Below, piece by piece: positions 14,252-23,152 of a stretch of 29,880 bases of DNA. The position numbers and the translations under genes were made by a program. Positions within the stretch are counted from its first letter, which is position 1, and every line of letters starts with the position of its first letter. The stretch is from NORP181 sp047623555 (lineage in GTDB: Bacteria > Pseudomonadota > Alphaproteobacteria > Rhodobacterales > Rhodobacteraceae), in the NCBI GenBank assembly GCA_047623555.1, contig JBLHMP010000051.1, forward strand, positions 1-29,880, read 5' to 3'. A model generated the notes under the pieces. It saw only the letters and a program-made list of their open reading frames with translations. It made no database searches and had not been told where the DNA came from.

Positions 14252-14815
14252 ATGCCAAAAATTCACGGAAACGAAATCCGCCCGGGATATGTTCTGGAAC
14301 ATAACGATAGTCTTTGGGCCGCTGTTAAGGTCGATCATGTAAAACCCGGCAAGGGTGGGGCTTTTGCTCAGGTCGAACTGCGCAACCTGCGCAATGGCAC
14401 AAAACTGAACGAACGGTTCCGCAGCGCTGACAAAGTCGAGCGCGTGCGCCTTGAGCAGAAAGATCAGCAGTTTCTGTATGAAAACGATGGGATGCTGGTG
14501 TTTATGGATCTCGAAACCTACGAACAGGTTGAGGTCGCCGCTGAAATCCTAGGCGAGCGTCGGCCGTTTTTACAAGACGGTATGACCGTCGTGGTCGAAT
14601 TTCACGAAACCGAAGCGCTCAGCGCCAAGTTGCCACAAAAGGTGATCTGCAAAGTGGCCGAAACCGAACCTGTGGTCAAAGGTCAGACCGCGGCAAAATC
14701 GTTTAAGCCGGCGGTATTGGATAATGGCATCAAGGTAATGGTGCCACCGTTTGTCGGACAGGACGAAGACATCGTCATAAACACAGAGTCGATGGAATAT
14801 TCCGAACGCGCGTGA
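14252..14815 (+). CDS. efp: Elongation factor P
   Basis: This 187-residue translation factor binds between the P and E sites of stalled ribosomes and rescues polyproline synthesis. It shows the usual three beta-barrel domains. The exposed domain I loop KPGKGGAF carries Lys34, the residue modified by beta-lysylation in many bacteria. The family signature follows in VKGQTAAKSFKPAVLDNGIKVMVPPFVGQDEDIVINTESMEYSER. Length is normal. It is convergent with the ABC membrane-domain gene only 10 bp downstream. No modification enzymes (EpmA/EpmB) are encoded in this window. Confidence 0.97.
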   Translation: MPKIHGNEIRPGYVLEHNDSLWAAVKVDHVKPGKGGAFAQVELRNLRNGTKLNERFRSADKVERVRLEQKDQQFLYENDGMLVFMDLETYEQVEVAAEILGERRPFLQDGMTVVVEFHETEALSAKLPQKVICKVAETEPVVKGQTAAKSFKPAVLDNGIKVMVPPFVGQDEDIVINTESMEYSERA

Positions 14816-14825
14816 CGTCACGTCG

Positions 14826-15752
14826 TCAAGGTGTGGGGGCTGATGTATGGCGAACTCCGCGCAACAACTCGAATTTGACCCGTGTCGCACTGACCTGCCG
14901 ATAGAACGCGATCAGGAACGCGGTTGGGCCCTGCAATCGACCCAGCCCGATAGTTGCGGCAACAACTGTGCCGACATCAGTGCGTCCCTCGATCACCATA
15001 AATCCACCCAGCAGTAAAACAGAAACCGTTCCAGCGCCGTTGATTGAGCTGAGTATAAATTTGGTCGACAGTTTCCAGACAAAGATACGCCGCCGGGTTT
15101 CATAAATCGTATCAAAATTCGCGAGCACCTCGTCAACGAGTTCGTCAGCCTTAGACGAGGTGATAAGGTTGGTCGAATGGCGCAAGACCCGCACGCGTTC
15201 GGCCACCAACCGGTTCACGGGGGCCTGAGTGAACAATACAAGAATGACCTGCGGCACGATCATCAAAAGAGCAATGCCCCCCAAAAGAGGCTGGGTCGAG
15301 GCGATAAAGCCAACCACACTGATCAGCGTGCCAACCTGGACCACAGGTTCAGAAAACGCGCTGCCGGTGAATTTCCCGAGTTCTTCGCTTTCGGCGGAAA
15401 TGACGGTTGCCAGAGTTCCTGTAGGAATGCTGTCTCTACCGTCTGATTTGTCCTTGACCGAGCCAGAATATATCCTGTTTCTGAGCAGGCGAATGACGTC
15501 CTCTCCCAGAATGCTGACGCGATAGCCAAGAACCCATTTCAGCGCCAAACTCAGCATTATTATCAATACCATGCCAGTGCAGAGACGCACCAGGATATCG
15601 GTCTTGAGGTGGCCCGAGGTCAGGGCATTGATGATGTCTTTTTGAAAACTCAAAGGCACAGCAGCAAGGGCGGCAATGGCGATGGACAACAGGATCAGGA
15701 CGATCTGGCGACGTCCGCTGACATGCCAGATGGCGGTATAAAGTGAAAGCAT
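14826..15752 (-). CDS. ABC transporter transmembrane domain protein lacking the ATPase domain
   Basis: About 308 residues corresponding only to the membrane half of a type IV ABC exporter. Helices are seen at about 15-35, 57-80, 130-150, 157-177 and 235-258, with coupling-loop-like stretches such as ILGEDVIRLLRNRIYSG and TSSKADELVDEVLANFDTIY. The protein ends at about the point where the nucleotide-binding domain should begin; no Walker A, signature or Walker B exists in any frame downstream, because efp begins there. ATG 15752 is preferred over TTG 15767 because GAGGG lies 4 nt upstream. It must pair with an ATPase encoded elsewhere, or it is a truncated relic. Confidence 0.8.
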   Translation of the reverse strand: MLSLYTAIWHVSGRRQIVLILLSIAIAALAAVPLSFQKDIINALTSGHLKTDILVRLCTGMVLIIMLSLALKWVLGYRVSILGEDVIRLLRNRIYSGSVKDKSDGRDSIPTGTLATVISAESEELGKFTGSAFSEPVVQVGTLISVVGFIASTQPLLGGIALLMIVPQVILVLFTQAPVNRLVAERVRVLRHSTNLITSSKADELVDEVLANFDTIYETRRRIFVWKLSTKFILSSINGAGTVSVLLLGGFMVIEGRTDVGTVVAATIGLGRLQGPTAFLIAFYRQVSATRVKFELLRGVRHTSAPTP

Positions 15753-15860
15753 ACGGCCCTCGGTCAAAGGATTAAGTTGCCTTGTACCGTGCCCCGTGCC
15801 GACGGATTGCTCAACCCTTGGTAATCATGTCAGTGGGTTGCGTAGCAGAATTGCGGTGGT

Positions 15861-16598
15861 TCAGGTTAGCCGAACGTTAACGCCGTCTGCGACCATACCC
15901 GCAGCGGTGCGGTCCAGCCGCAGATAGGCAATGCCCCGCCCGCCGGATTGGGTAAACAAAGTGCCGACGGCTTTGCCTTCGGCGGTAATCTGGCTGCCAA
16001 CAGGCACAGATCCCTCGACCGAAACAATACGCAAGCCTTTGCGCAACGTGGCTTTATGTTTCATGCGCGCGGTGACTTCTTGTCCGACATAACAGCCTTT
16101 GCGGAAATCAACGCCCTGCAGCGTTTCAAACCCGGCCTCAAGGATAAAGCTGTCGGCGGTTAACTCAATCCCGGTTTCTGGGATGCAATGGGCGACGCGA
16201 ATGGCGTCCCAATTGCTAGTGTCATCGCTGGCTGGGGCCGTGCTGTAGGCGCGCCAGCCCATATCGGCGTGCCGCGGGTCAGACAGGGCGTCGGCGGGCG
16301 CGTCACCAGTGCCGCGCTGCAGGTTCAGGCCCGAATCCGCAATCGTCACATCGGCGCGCAATTTGTACATGCTCAGGCGCTTTATGAGCATATCGGCCAG
16401 CGTTTCATCAACGTCCAGCAAAACGCCGCCAGCCTCATCCCGTAGCAAAAAGAAATCAGCGATGTATTTGCCCTGCGGGGTCAGCAGAGCGGCATAGACA
16501 AGCCCCTGGCCCAGTTCCGCAACATCATTGGTCACAAGCCCTTTTAGGAACGTATCGAGGTCCGTTCCAGTCAACCGAAGAATACGCCGAGAGGTCAT
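15861..16598 (-). CDS. ygfZ: Folate-binding protein YgfZ (iron-sulfur cluster repair)
   Basis: This 245-residue cytoplasmic protein of the GcvT-like YgfZ family assists maintenance or assembly of certain Fe-S enzymes using tetrahydrofolate. The diagnostic motif KGCYVGQE is at 167-174 with the conserved Cys169. The N-terminal segment (LTGTDLDTFLKGLVTNDV) and the LTPQGKYIADFFLLRD strand are also typical. An AAGGAG ribosome binding site precedes the ATG. It is divergent from the glycosyltransferase gene and on the same strand as the ABC membrane-domain gene downstream (about 108 bp apart). Confidence 0.93.
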   Translation of the reverse strand: MTSRRILRLTGTDLDTFLKGLVTNDVAELGQGLVYAALLTPQGKYIADFFLLRDEAGGVLLDVDETLADMLIKRLSMYKLRADVTIADSGLNLQRGTGDAPADALSDPRHADMGWRAYSTAPASDDTSNWDAIRVAHCIPETGIELTADSFILEAGFETLQGVDFRKGCYVGQEVTARMKHKATLRKGLRIVSVEGSVPVGSQITAEGKAVGTLFTQSGGRGIAYLRLDRTAAGMVADGVNVRLT

Positions 16599-16669
16599 GT
16601 GCAGGCTCCTTGTGTCTGGATGATCCTTGTATAGGTATACGCAAGGTCATCACCAGAGGAACCCCCCAA

Positions 16670-17356
16670 ATGCCGGCTGAGATCAGTGTCATTATTCCTA
16701 CGCTGAATGCGGCAGCGGATTTGCCCGCCTGTCTGGAATCACTGATCGAGGGGCTGGGCGCCGGGTTGATCCGGGAATTGATCATCACCGATGGCGGATC
16801 AACGGATGCAACCCTGACCATCGCCGAATCCGCAGGCGCGACAATTGTCACCGGGCCTGCGTCCCGAGGTGGCCAGTTGCGGCGCGGCGTGGATGTCGCC
16901 AAGGGCAATTGGCTGCTGGTGCTGCACGCCGATACGGTGCTTGGGGCAGAATGGGCACCGGTGGTTCAAACCCATCTGGACAGGGGCACCGGGGCGGCTG
17001 CGTGGTTCCAACTGGCGTTTCGGGCCAATGGCCTGCGCGCACGTTGGGTGGCCGGTTGGGCCAACCTGCGCTCGTCGCTGTTTGGCCTGCCGTACGGCGA
17101 TCAGGGCCTGCTGGTGTCGCGTCAGATGTACCTACAGGCCGGGGGTTATCCGGATCAGCCGCTGATGGAGGACGTCGCCCTTGCCCGTGCTCTCAAGGGT
17201 CAGATAATCGGGCTGGCAGTGACGGCTGTGACCGGGGCAGAGCGGTATCAGCGCAAAGGCTGGTTGCGGTGTGGGGCGCAGAACTTGTGGATTTTGACGC
17301 GCTATTTTGCCGGGACTGATCCCGAGAAACTGGCCGCGTCTTATCGGCGGCCCTGA
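16670..17356 (+). CDS. Family 2 glycosyltransferase, TIGR04283 (rSAM/selenodomain-associated) type
   Basis: This 228-residue GT-A-fold enzyme has the opening ISVIIPTLNAAADLPACLESL, a nucleotide-sugar-binding LIITDGGSTDAT (37-48), and LLVLHADTV (82-90) as the metal-binding acidic motif. The closing segment LPYGDQGLLVSRQMYLQAGGYPDQPLMEDVALARAL is characteristic of TIGR04283. Members often sit beside radical-SAM/selenodomain or arsenosugar genes; no such partner is visible here. The sugar and acceptor are therefore unknown. ATG 16670 with AGAGGA upstream is chosen over an upstream frame start at 16610. It converges on the ABC exporter gene with a single base between the two stop codons. Confidence 0.88.
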   Translation: MPAEISVIIPTLNAAADLPACLESLIEGLGAGLIRELIITDGGSTDATLTIAESAGATIVTGPASRGGQLRRGVDVAKGNWLLVLHADTVLGAEWAPVVQTHLDRGTGAAAWFQLAFRANGLRARWVAGWANLRSSLFGLPYGDQGLLVSRQMYLQAGGYPDQPLMEDVALARALKGQIIGLAVTAVTGAERYQRKGWLRCGAQNLWILTRYFAGTDPEKLAASYRRP

Positions 17357-17357
17357 C

Positions 17358-19220
17358 CTATTCGCCGAACAATCGCGCCCCTATCCGGCGCATCCAATTG
17401 GTCCGGTTCGCCGCTATAAACGGCTTTTCGTGTGGTTTAAGCGCGGCGGTTCCTGCGGGGTCGATCACCATTTTACCATCTTGAAACTGCAACCGATAAA
17501 GGTCGGCATAGATACCGCCACGGGCCAGCAGGTCGTCATGGCAGCCCTCATCAACAACTTGTCCGCGATCCATGACCACGATTTTTTCGGCGTTGCGGAT
17601 GGTGGATAGCCGGTGCGCAATGACCAGCGTTGTACGCCCGCCTGACAGACGATCCAACGCGTTCTGAACAACCTTTTCCGATTGCGCGTCCAGCGCACTT
17701 GTCGCTTCGTCCAGCAACAGGATTGGCGTGTCGCGCAGCAATGCACGGGCAATAACCACGCGCTGGCGTTGCCCGCCTGACAGGGCCGATCCGCGCGGGC
17801 CGACCAATGTGTTCAACCCATTGGGTAATTTTTCAAGAAAATCCGAGACATGGGCGGCATCAAGCACCTCTTTCAGCCGGTCTTCGGATACGTTTTTATG
17901 GCCTAAGAGTATGTTTTCACGCAAGGTTTCGTCAAACAAAAGCGATTCCTGGCTGACCACGGAATACAAATCACGCAGTTTGGACAACGCCATGTCCTGC
18001 ACGGCAACGCCACCAACTTTGACGCTCCCGGATTGCGGATCGACCAACCGGGTCAGCAGGTTGAAAATCGTCGATTTCCCAGCGCCAGATGCGCCAACAA
18101 GGGCGGTTGTCTTGCCCGATTCAGCCCGAAAATTCAGCCCCTGCAACACCGTTGCTTCGCCATAATTAAGCCTGACATTACTCAGAACAACATCCGGCAG
18201 GCCAGACGGGGCAGCAACCGGTTTATCTGGTGACATCAACAGGATAGGCGCGTCCAGAAGCTCTTTGATCCGCTCAAGTGCGGCGGCTGCAACCTGCCAG
18301 GTGCCGCTGATCGACGCCAGACGGCGCATCGGATCAAAGGCCAACCCGATGGCGGTGAAAAAGCTCATGAACTGACCGACGGTTTTATCGCCAGAGATGA
18401 TTTCGGTGCCGCCGTATAACAACACGCACATGAACCCAAGACCGGCCATGACATCAATCATTCCGGTGATGATGGCGGTGCCAAAGGCGGCGCGGACCTC
18501 GGAATGAACAAATGTATCTGTCGACGCCCCAAAACGGTCCGATTGATAGCGTTCAAGATTGTTCAGCTTGATCGGGATGATGCCGTGAAACACTTCGTCC
18601 AGGCGGGTGGCCAAACCGGCGCCCAAATCGCGCGCGGCGGACGCTTTGCGGCGCACATATCGCTGTGCCATGCCAATCGGGAACAGCATCAAGGGCGCGC
18701 CGATGAGCATCACAGCGGTCCAGCGCCAGTCGATATTGATCGCAATTGCCATCAAAAAGATCAGCGAAAAGGCATCGCGCCCAGCGCCAGTGACAATGGC
18801 ACGCCAGACATTATTGACGGCATTCACATCCGATTGAACCCGCTGGATCAAATAGCCGGGCGGGTGGGTTTGATGAAACGAGATATCCTGCCGGATCAGA
18901 CGTTTCAGCAGATCCATGCGCAAATTGGCCGCGGTCAATTGGGCAATTCGGGTCATCGCGACTTTTTGCACCACACCGGCTGCGCCGCGAAGCGAAAATA
19001 TGAACAGAAACGCGACGCTGATCCAGCCAAGTGCCTTTGAATTGCCTTTGACAAGCACATCGTCAAACATTGGCTGCATCATATAGCTGACAGCCCCAAC
19101 CATGGCGCCTTCGATCAGCATGAAAAACATGGCAACGCCAAGCAGCGGCAAATGTTTGCGCAAATACCCGTGCCACAGCCAACTAAGAAGTTCGCGCGCG
19201 GATTTGGGTTTGGTGCTCAT
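17358..19220 (-). CDS. MsbA-like ABC exporter (fused membrane and ATPase domains)
   Basis: This 620-residue half-transporter should work as a homodimer, exporting lipids, lipid-linked or hydrophobic substrates. A six-helix membrane domain (about 20-320) is followed by the ATPase domain. That domain has Walker A GASGAGKST (Lys382), signature LSGGQ (480-484), Walker B ILLLDEATSALD (Asp504, Glu505) and the H-loop VIAHRLST (about 535). All catalytic residues are intact. The call to the MsbA/lipid A export group rests on overall layout, so the substrate remains open. A C-terminal extension of about 45 residues after the ATPase domain is basic. It starts about 230 bp from the divergent aminotransferase gene. 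Confidence 0.93.
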   Translation of the reverse strand: MSTKPKSARELLSWLWHGYLRKHLPLLGVAMFFMLIEGAMVGAVSYMMQPMFDDVLVKGNSKALGWISVAFLFIFSLRGAAGVVQKVAMTRIAQLTAANLRMDLLKRLIRQDISFHQTHPPGYLIQRVQSDVNAVNNVWRAIVTGAGRDAFSLIFLMAIAINIDWRWTAVMLIGAPLMLFPIGMAQRYVRRKASAARDLGAGLATRLDEVFHGIIPIKLNNLERYQSDRFGASTDTFVHSEVRAAFGTAIITGMIDVMAGLGFMCVLLYGGTEIISGDKTVGQFMSFFTAIGLAFDPMRRLASISGTWQVAAAALERIKELLDAPILLMSPDKPVAAPSGLPDVVLSNVRLNYGEATVLQGLNFRAESGKTTALVGASGAGKSTIFNLLTRLVDPQSGSVKVGGVAVQDMALSKLRDLYSVVSQESLLFDETLRENILLGHKNVSEDRLKEVLDAAHVSDFLEKLPNGLNTLVGPRGSALSGGQRQRVVIARALLRDTPILLLDEATSALDAQSEKVVQNALDRLSGGRTTLVIAHRLSTIRNAEKIVVMDRGQVVDEGCHDDLLARGGIYADLYRLQFQDGKMVIDPAGTAALKPHEKPFIAANRTNWMRRIGARLFGE

Positions 19221-19450
19221 GTATCAGGTATCCGCAAATGGTATTGGGTGCATAATGTTCCCGCCATTTAATCGGCAAAACCCGATGGTGCAAGTAAAGC
19301 CGCAAAATGATGCTTGGGTTGGCCGGGGGGGGGACGTGGAGTGAGGGGCGAAGTGAGGTCGAATTCAAAACGGTCTTGCTGTGGTGAAACCGGCGATTGA
19401 CGCGGCTTGCGCCAAAGCTAGTGTAGGCCTGAAATCGAGTAGGTGGAATC

Positions 19451-20659
19451 ATGACTGACAACGTTAACCTGGGACATGGGCGCGACTACCTGGCAATTCC
19501 GGGGCCCTCTGTGATACCGGACGCGGTGCTGCGCGCCATGCACCGCCCGTCGCCCAATATCTATGCCGGTGAGCTGGTCGACATGACCCATAGCATCATT
19601 CCTGATCTGGCCCGTGTGGCCCGCACAAAACACAACGCAACGATCTATATCGGCAATGGCCACGCAGCATGGGAGGCGGCGCTGTCCAACACCATTGCCC
19701 CCGGTGACAGAGTGCTGGTGCCTGCTACGGGGCGGTTCGGCATGGGGTGGGCAGATGTTGTTACCGGTCTCGGGGGCACTGCTGACATCATTGATTTCGG
19801 CAAATCCAGCCCAATGGATATGGGCCGTATCGCCGAGGCCCTTGCCGCCGACAAATCCCATAAGATCAAGGCGGTTCTGGCTGTTCATGTCGACACATCC
19901 AGTTCCGTGCGCAATGATATCGCAGCCTTACGGGCGACAATGGACGAGGTCGGGCACCCAGCGCTGTTGATGGCCGATTGCATTGCTTCGTTGGGCTGTG
20001 ATGTCTTTGAAATGGATGCCTGGGGTGTCGATGTCATGGTCAGCGCCTGCCAAAAGGGCCTGATGGTGCCTCCGGGTATGAGCTTTGTGTTTTTCAACGA
20101 CAAAGCTGCCGAGGCGCGCGCCGCCATGCCGCGCGTCAGCCGGTATTGGGATTGGGTGCCGCGCGCAAACCCTGAAGAATTTTATCAGCATTTCTGTGGC
20201 ACCGCGCCAACGCATCATCTTTATGGTTTGCGGGCTTCGTTAGATATGATCCACGGCGAAGGGCTCGAGCAAGTCTGGGCACGCCACAAACGTCTCGCCC
20301 AGGCGATCTGGGCGGCATGCGATGCGTGGGGACAGGATGGTCCGATGGTGTTGAACGTGGCTGATCCGGCCTGTCGGTCGCATGCGGTGACCGCACTGCA
20401 CCTTGGCGCGCCGCACGGCACAGCGTTGCGCAATTGGGTCGAGGGCAATCTGGGCCTGACGTTGGGCATTGGTCTGGGTATGGCATCGCCGGATGATCCG
20501 GCTGGTGACGGGTTTTTCCGCCTTGGCCATATGGGGCATGTGAACGGTCAGATGATCATGGGGCTTTTGGGCGGAATGCAAGCAGGTATGACCGCCCTGG
20601 ACATCCCGCACGGTCGCGGCGCGCTTGACGCGGCTGCAGCCATCATCGCAGGAAAGTAG
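19451..20659 (+). CDS. Class V aminotransferase, serine/alanine-glyoxylate type
   Basis: This 402-residue PLP enzyme transfers an amino group between an amino acid (probably serine or alanine) and glyoxylate or a related 2-oxo acid. The N-terminal IPGPSVIPDAVLRAM is typical of the family. The cofactor-binding Asp176 lies in LLMADCIASLGCDVFEMDAWGVD and the Schiff-base Lys202 in SACQKGLMVPPGM. The C-terminal FFRLGHMGHVN holds the arginine that binds the carboxylate. By comparison with methylotroph SgaA the fold regions match, but substrate pockets cannot be judged by eye. An AGGTGG ribosome binding site precedes the ATG. A REP-like inverted repeat separates it from the convergent HisC-like gene. 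Confidence 0.9.
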   Translation: MTDNVNLGHGRDYLAIPGPSVIPDAVLRAMHRPSPNIYAGELVDMTHSIIPDLARVARTKHNATIYIGNGHAAWEAALSNTIAPGDRVLVPATGRFGMGWADVVTGLGGTADIIDFGKSSPMDMGRIAEALAADKSHKIKAVLAVHVDTSSSVRNDIAALRATMDEVGHPALLMADCIASLGCDVFEMDAWGVDVMVSACQKGLMVPPGMSFVFFNDKAAEARAAMPRVSRYWDWVPRANPEEFYQHFCGTAPTHHLYGLRASLDMIHGEGLEQVWARHKRLAQAIWAACDAWGQDGPMVLNVADPACRSHAVTALHLGAPHGTALRNWVEGNLGLTLGIGLGMASPDDPAGDGFFRLGHMGHVNGQMIMGLLGGMQAGMTALDIPHGRGALDAAAAIIAGK

Positions 20660-20671
20660 GCGTATCAACAG

Positions 20672-20746
20672 GCGTGGGTTTTCACCCACCCTACGCCATT
20701 TACCTAAAACCTGTGATTGGGGCGTAGGGTGGGTGAAAACCCACGC
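20672..20746. repeat. REP-like element: perfect 26-bp inverted repeat, possible terminator
   Basis: Bases 20672-20697 (beginning GCGTGGGTTTTCACCCACC) are the exact reverse complement of 20721-20746, with a 23-nt spacer. Each arm is also internally palindromic (TGGGTTTTCACCCA, or GGGT-GAAA-ACCC with a GNRA-type loop on the other strand). It lies between two convergent aminotransferase genes. The composition and nesting are those of dispersed REP/BIME elements. It may also stop transcription from both sides. Confidence 0.8.
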
Positions 20747-20750
20747 TCCT

Positions 20751-21866
20751 TTAGGCGCGGTCTCGGTGCGCCTGTGCCAGTGCTTTGGGTAGCACATCCG
20801 CCAACAGGTCCAGATTGGCCTCTGTCCCGCAACTCACTCGGATACAGCGGTTCTGCGGCGCGGCGAATGGCATGCGTACAAATATGCCTCGCGCGATCAG
20901 CCCATCCAGAACTGCCTTGGCAAATGTCGCGTCTTGCCCGCAATCGATGGCGACGAAATTTGTTGCCGATTGCAGCGGTGTCAGCCCATTATCACGGGCT
21001 ATCCCGGCAATCCGTTCACGCGCCGCGTCTATTCGTACTCGCACCAAAGGCAACCAGCTTTCATCCTGCAATGCCGCCAATGCGCCAGCCTGCGCCGCGC
21101 GGTTCATGCCGAAATGATTGCGTACCTTGTTGAACGCCGTAATCAGCCCCGGCGCACCGATACCGTACCCAACCCGCGCGCCCGCCATGCCATATACTTT
21201 GGAAAACGTTCGCATCCGGATCACCCTTGGGTCATCGGCACCAACCGGTGCTGCGGTGCCTTCTGGGGCACATTCCACATAGGCTTCGTCCAGAATTAAT
21301 AGGCAACCATCGGGCAACAGATCCAGTGCTGCCACAATATCCGCACCAGAGTGCCAACTGCCCATTGGGTTGTCCGGGTTGGCCAGATAGACCAGTTTGG
21401 CTCCGACCTCTGCGGCTTTGGTAAACAGCGACGCGGGGTCTTCATGGTCCTCCACATACGGCACCTTGTGCAGATCACCGCCAAACCCGGCCACGTGGTA
21501 GTTGAACGTTGGATAGGCTCCGTCCGACGTCACCACCGCATCCCCCGGCGAAATCAGCAACCGCGCCAGATAGCCCAGCAATCCGTCAATGCCTTCGCCG
21601 ACAACGATATGGGCTGGTGTAACCCCGTGATGCGCCGCCAATGCCTGTCGCAGATCGTGGTTTTCCGGATCACCATACATCCAGATCTCGTGCGCCGCCG
21701 CCTGCATTGCTGCGATGGCGCGGGGCGATGGGCCAAAGACGCTCTCATTTGCGCCGAGGCGGGCCTCAAACGGCGCACCCTGCTGGCGTTCCTGGGTTTC
21801 AGGGCCAACAAACGGCACAGTTGCAGGCAAGGATAAGGCGAGCGGGGTATAGCGTGGATCAATCAT
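20751..21866 (-). CDS. Histidinol-phosphate-aminotransferase-like class I/II PLP enzyme
   Basis: A 371-residue fold-type I aminotransferase of the HisC/CobD-like branch. Motifs, numbered from ATG 21866, are LGANESVFGPSP (about 37-48), WMYGDPENHDLRQAL, YLANPDNPMGSW, Asp193 of LLILDEAYVE, the Schiff-base Lys223 in RTFSKVYGMAGARVGYGIG, and the C-terminal CIRVSCGTEANLD. The longer start at 21920 lacks a ribosome binding site; MIDPRYTPLA matches the usual family opening. No his operon genes are adjacent, so it may be a paralogue acting on another amino acid (phenylalanine, tyrosine or a precursor). It is divergent from the propeller gene at 21960. Confidence 0.88.
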   Translation of the reverse strand: MIDPRYTPLALSLPATVPFVGPETQERQQGAPFEARLGANESVFGPSPRAIAAMQAAAHEIWMYGDPENHDLRQALAAHHGVTPAHIVVGEGIDGLLGYLARLLISPGDAVVTSDGAYPTFNYHVAGFGGDLHKVPYVEDHEDPASLFTKAAEVGAKLVYLANPDNPMGSWHSGADIVAALDLLPDGCLLILDEAYVECAPEGTAAPVGADDPRVIRMRTFSKVYGMAGARVGYGIGAPGLITAFNKVRNHFGMNRAAQAGALAALQDESWLPLVRVRIDAARERIAGIARDNGLTPLQSATNFVAIDCGQDATFAKAVLDGLIARGIFVRMPFAAPQNRCIRVSCGTEANLDLLADVLPKALAQAHRDRA

Positions 21867-21959
21867 ACCCGCAGATAAACCGAGACGGCCCTGCGCGGCA
21901 AGCCTTGCTTGCGCTGACATTGCCGGGCAGGATTACAACCACAACTTTTGGAGGCAACT

Positions 21960-23039
21960 ATGCGTATTACCGCGATCCTTGTTCTGGGCGTTTTGGCGTA
22001 TCTTCTGTTCTGGCCGATCCCGGTCAATCCGGTGAAATATGATGCGCCACAAACGCCGGGACTGACCGGAGATTTTGCACCGAACCGGCTGTTGGATGCG
22101 GCTGATATAGTGCTGTTGCCCGATGGTGCAATTGGTCCCGAAGATCTGGCCGTGGGGCCGGATGGGGTGGTGTACAGTACGGATCACAGCGGCACGCTCT
22201 ACCGGATCGACGGGGCGCAGCCGCAGGTGTTGGACCAGCTTGGCGGGCGACCCTTGGGGTTGGATATCGGGGCGGACGGCGCGCTTTATATCGCTGACAG
22301 CTATCGCGGGCTGATGCGGTGGACCGGGCCGGGGACGTTGGAGTTATTGACCGATAATATTGACGGTTCGCCGGTGATTTATGCCAACCAATTGGCCGTG
22401 GCGCTGGATGGCACTGTCTATTTTTCAAACTCATCCGACCGGTTTGATCCTGAAATCATGGGCGGTACAAAACCGACGTCTGTCATGACTATTTGGGAGC
22501 AATCGCCAACCGGATATGTTGCGCGGCGTGGCCCGGACGGAACCGTCAGTAAAATCGCCGAGGGGTTTGTCTACACCAACGGGCTGGCGCTATCGCCGGA
22601 CGAAGATTTTCTGCTGATCGCAGAAACCGGCCGGGCGCGGGTGCACCGTTTGTGGCTGACCGGCGACAAGGCTGGGCAGATTGAGGTGTTTTTGGACAAT
22701 CTGCCGGGCTATCCGGATAATATTGAGGCGATGGGTGACGGCAGTTATTGGATGGCTTTTGCCAGCCCGCGGGTTCCTGCCGAGGTGCTGATGCCCTATC
22801 CGTTTTTGCGCGAAATCATCTGGCGTTTGGGCCCAATGGTGCGTCCTGCGCCGATTGAGCGTGGAATCGTGGTGCAGTTTGACGGCAGCGGAAAAATCCT
22901 GCGTGTTCTGCAAGACACGGATGGCCGGTTGGGCATTACCACCGGTGCGCGCCAGATTGGCGATTGGTTTTACGTGATGACGTTGGACAGTTCCGGGTTC
23001 GCCCGAATGCCCGCGTCTGCGTTGCCTGCGCCGCATTAA
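21960..23039 (+). CDS. SMP-30/strictosidine-synthase-like beta-propeller protein, membrane-anchored or exported
   Basis: About 359 residues. An N-terminal hydrophobic helix (ITAILVLGVLAYLLFWPIPV, 3-22) acts as signal anchor and should place the rest in the periplasm. The body is a six-bladed propeller of the SMP-30/gluconolactonase/strictosidine synthase superfamily, with blades opening GPEDLAVGPDGVVYSTDHSG, PLGLDIGADGALYIADS and YTNGLALSPDEDFLLIAETG, and a PDNIEAMGDGSYWMAF segment. Such proteins are lactonases, esterases or related hydrolases; the substrate is unknown. ATG 21960 has GGAGG 6 nt upstream, better than TTG 21948. It precedes the crotonase gene by 113 bp on the same strand. Confidence 0.85.
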   Translation: MRITAILVLGVLAYLLFWPIPVNPVKYDAPQTPGLTGDFAPNRLLDAADIVLLPDGAIGPEDLAVGPDGVVYSTDHSGTLYRIDGAQPQVLDQLGGRPLGLDIGADGALYIADSYRGLMRWTGPGTLELLTDNIDGSPVIYANQLAVALDGTVYFSNSSDRFDPEIMGGTKPTSVMTIWEQSPTGYVARRGPDGTVSKIAEGFVYTNGLALSPDEDFLLIAETGRARVHRLWLTGDKAGQIEVFLDNLPGYPDNIEAMGDGSYWMAFASPRVPAEVLMPYPFLREIIWRLGPMVRPAPIERGIVVQFDGSGKILRVLQDTDGRLGITTGARQIGDWFYVMTLDSSGFARMPASALPAPH

Positions 23040-23152
23040 GGCAGGTTGCAGTCGACCAAATAACGGGCGGGATTTGGCTTTGTACCCTAACGTTTGTCTG
23101 GAATGTTGTACTGGTTCGGCGCAAACTCGTCTCAAATATCAGGAGAGCCATT

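Noticed and set aside
19325..19333. A run of nine G residues upstream of the class V aminotransferase, as a phase-variable tract
   Set aside because: It is over 110 bp from the start, outside any coding frame and with no promoter spacing it could alter; probably incidental.
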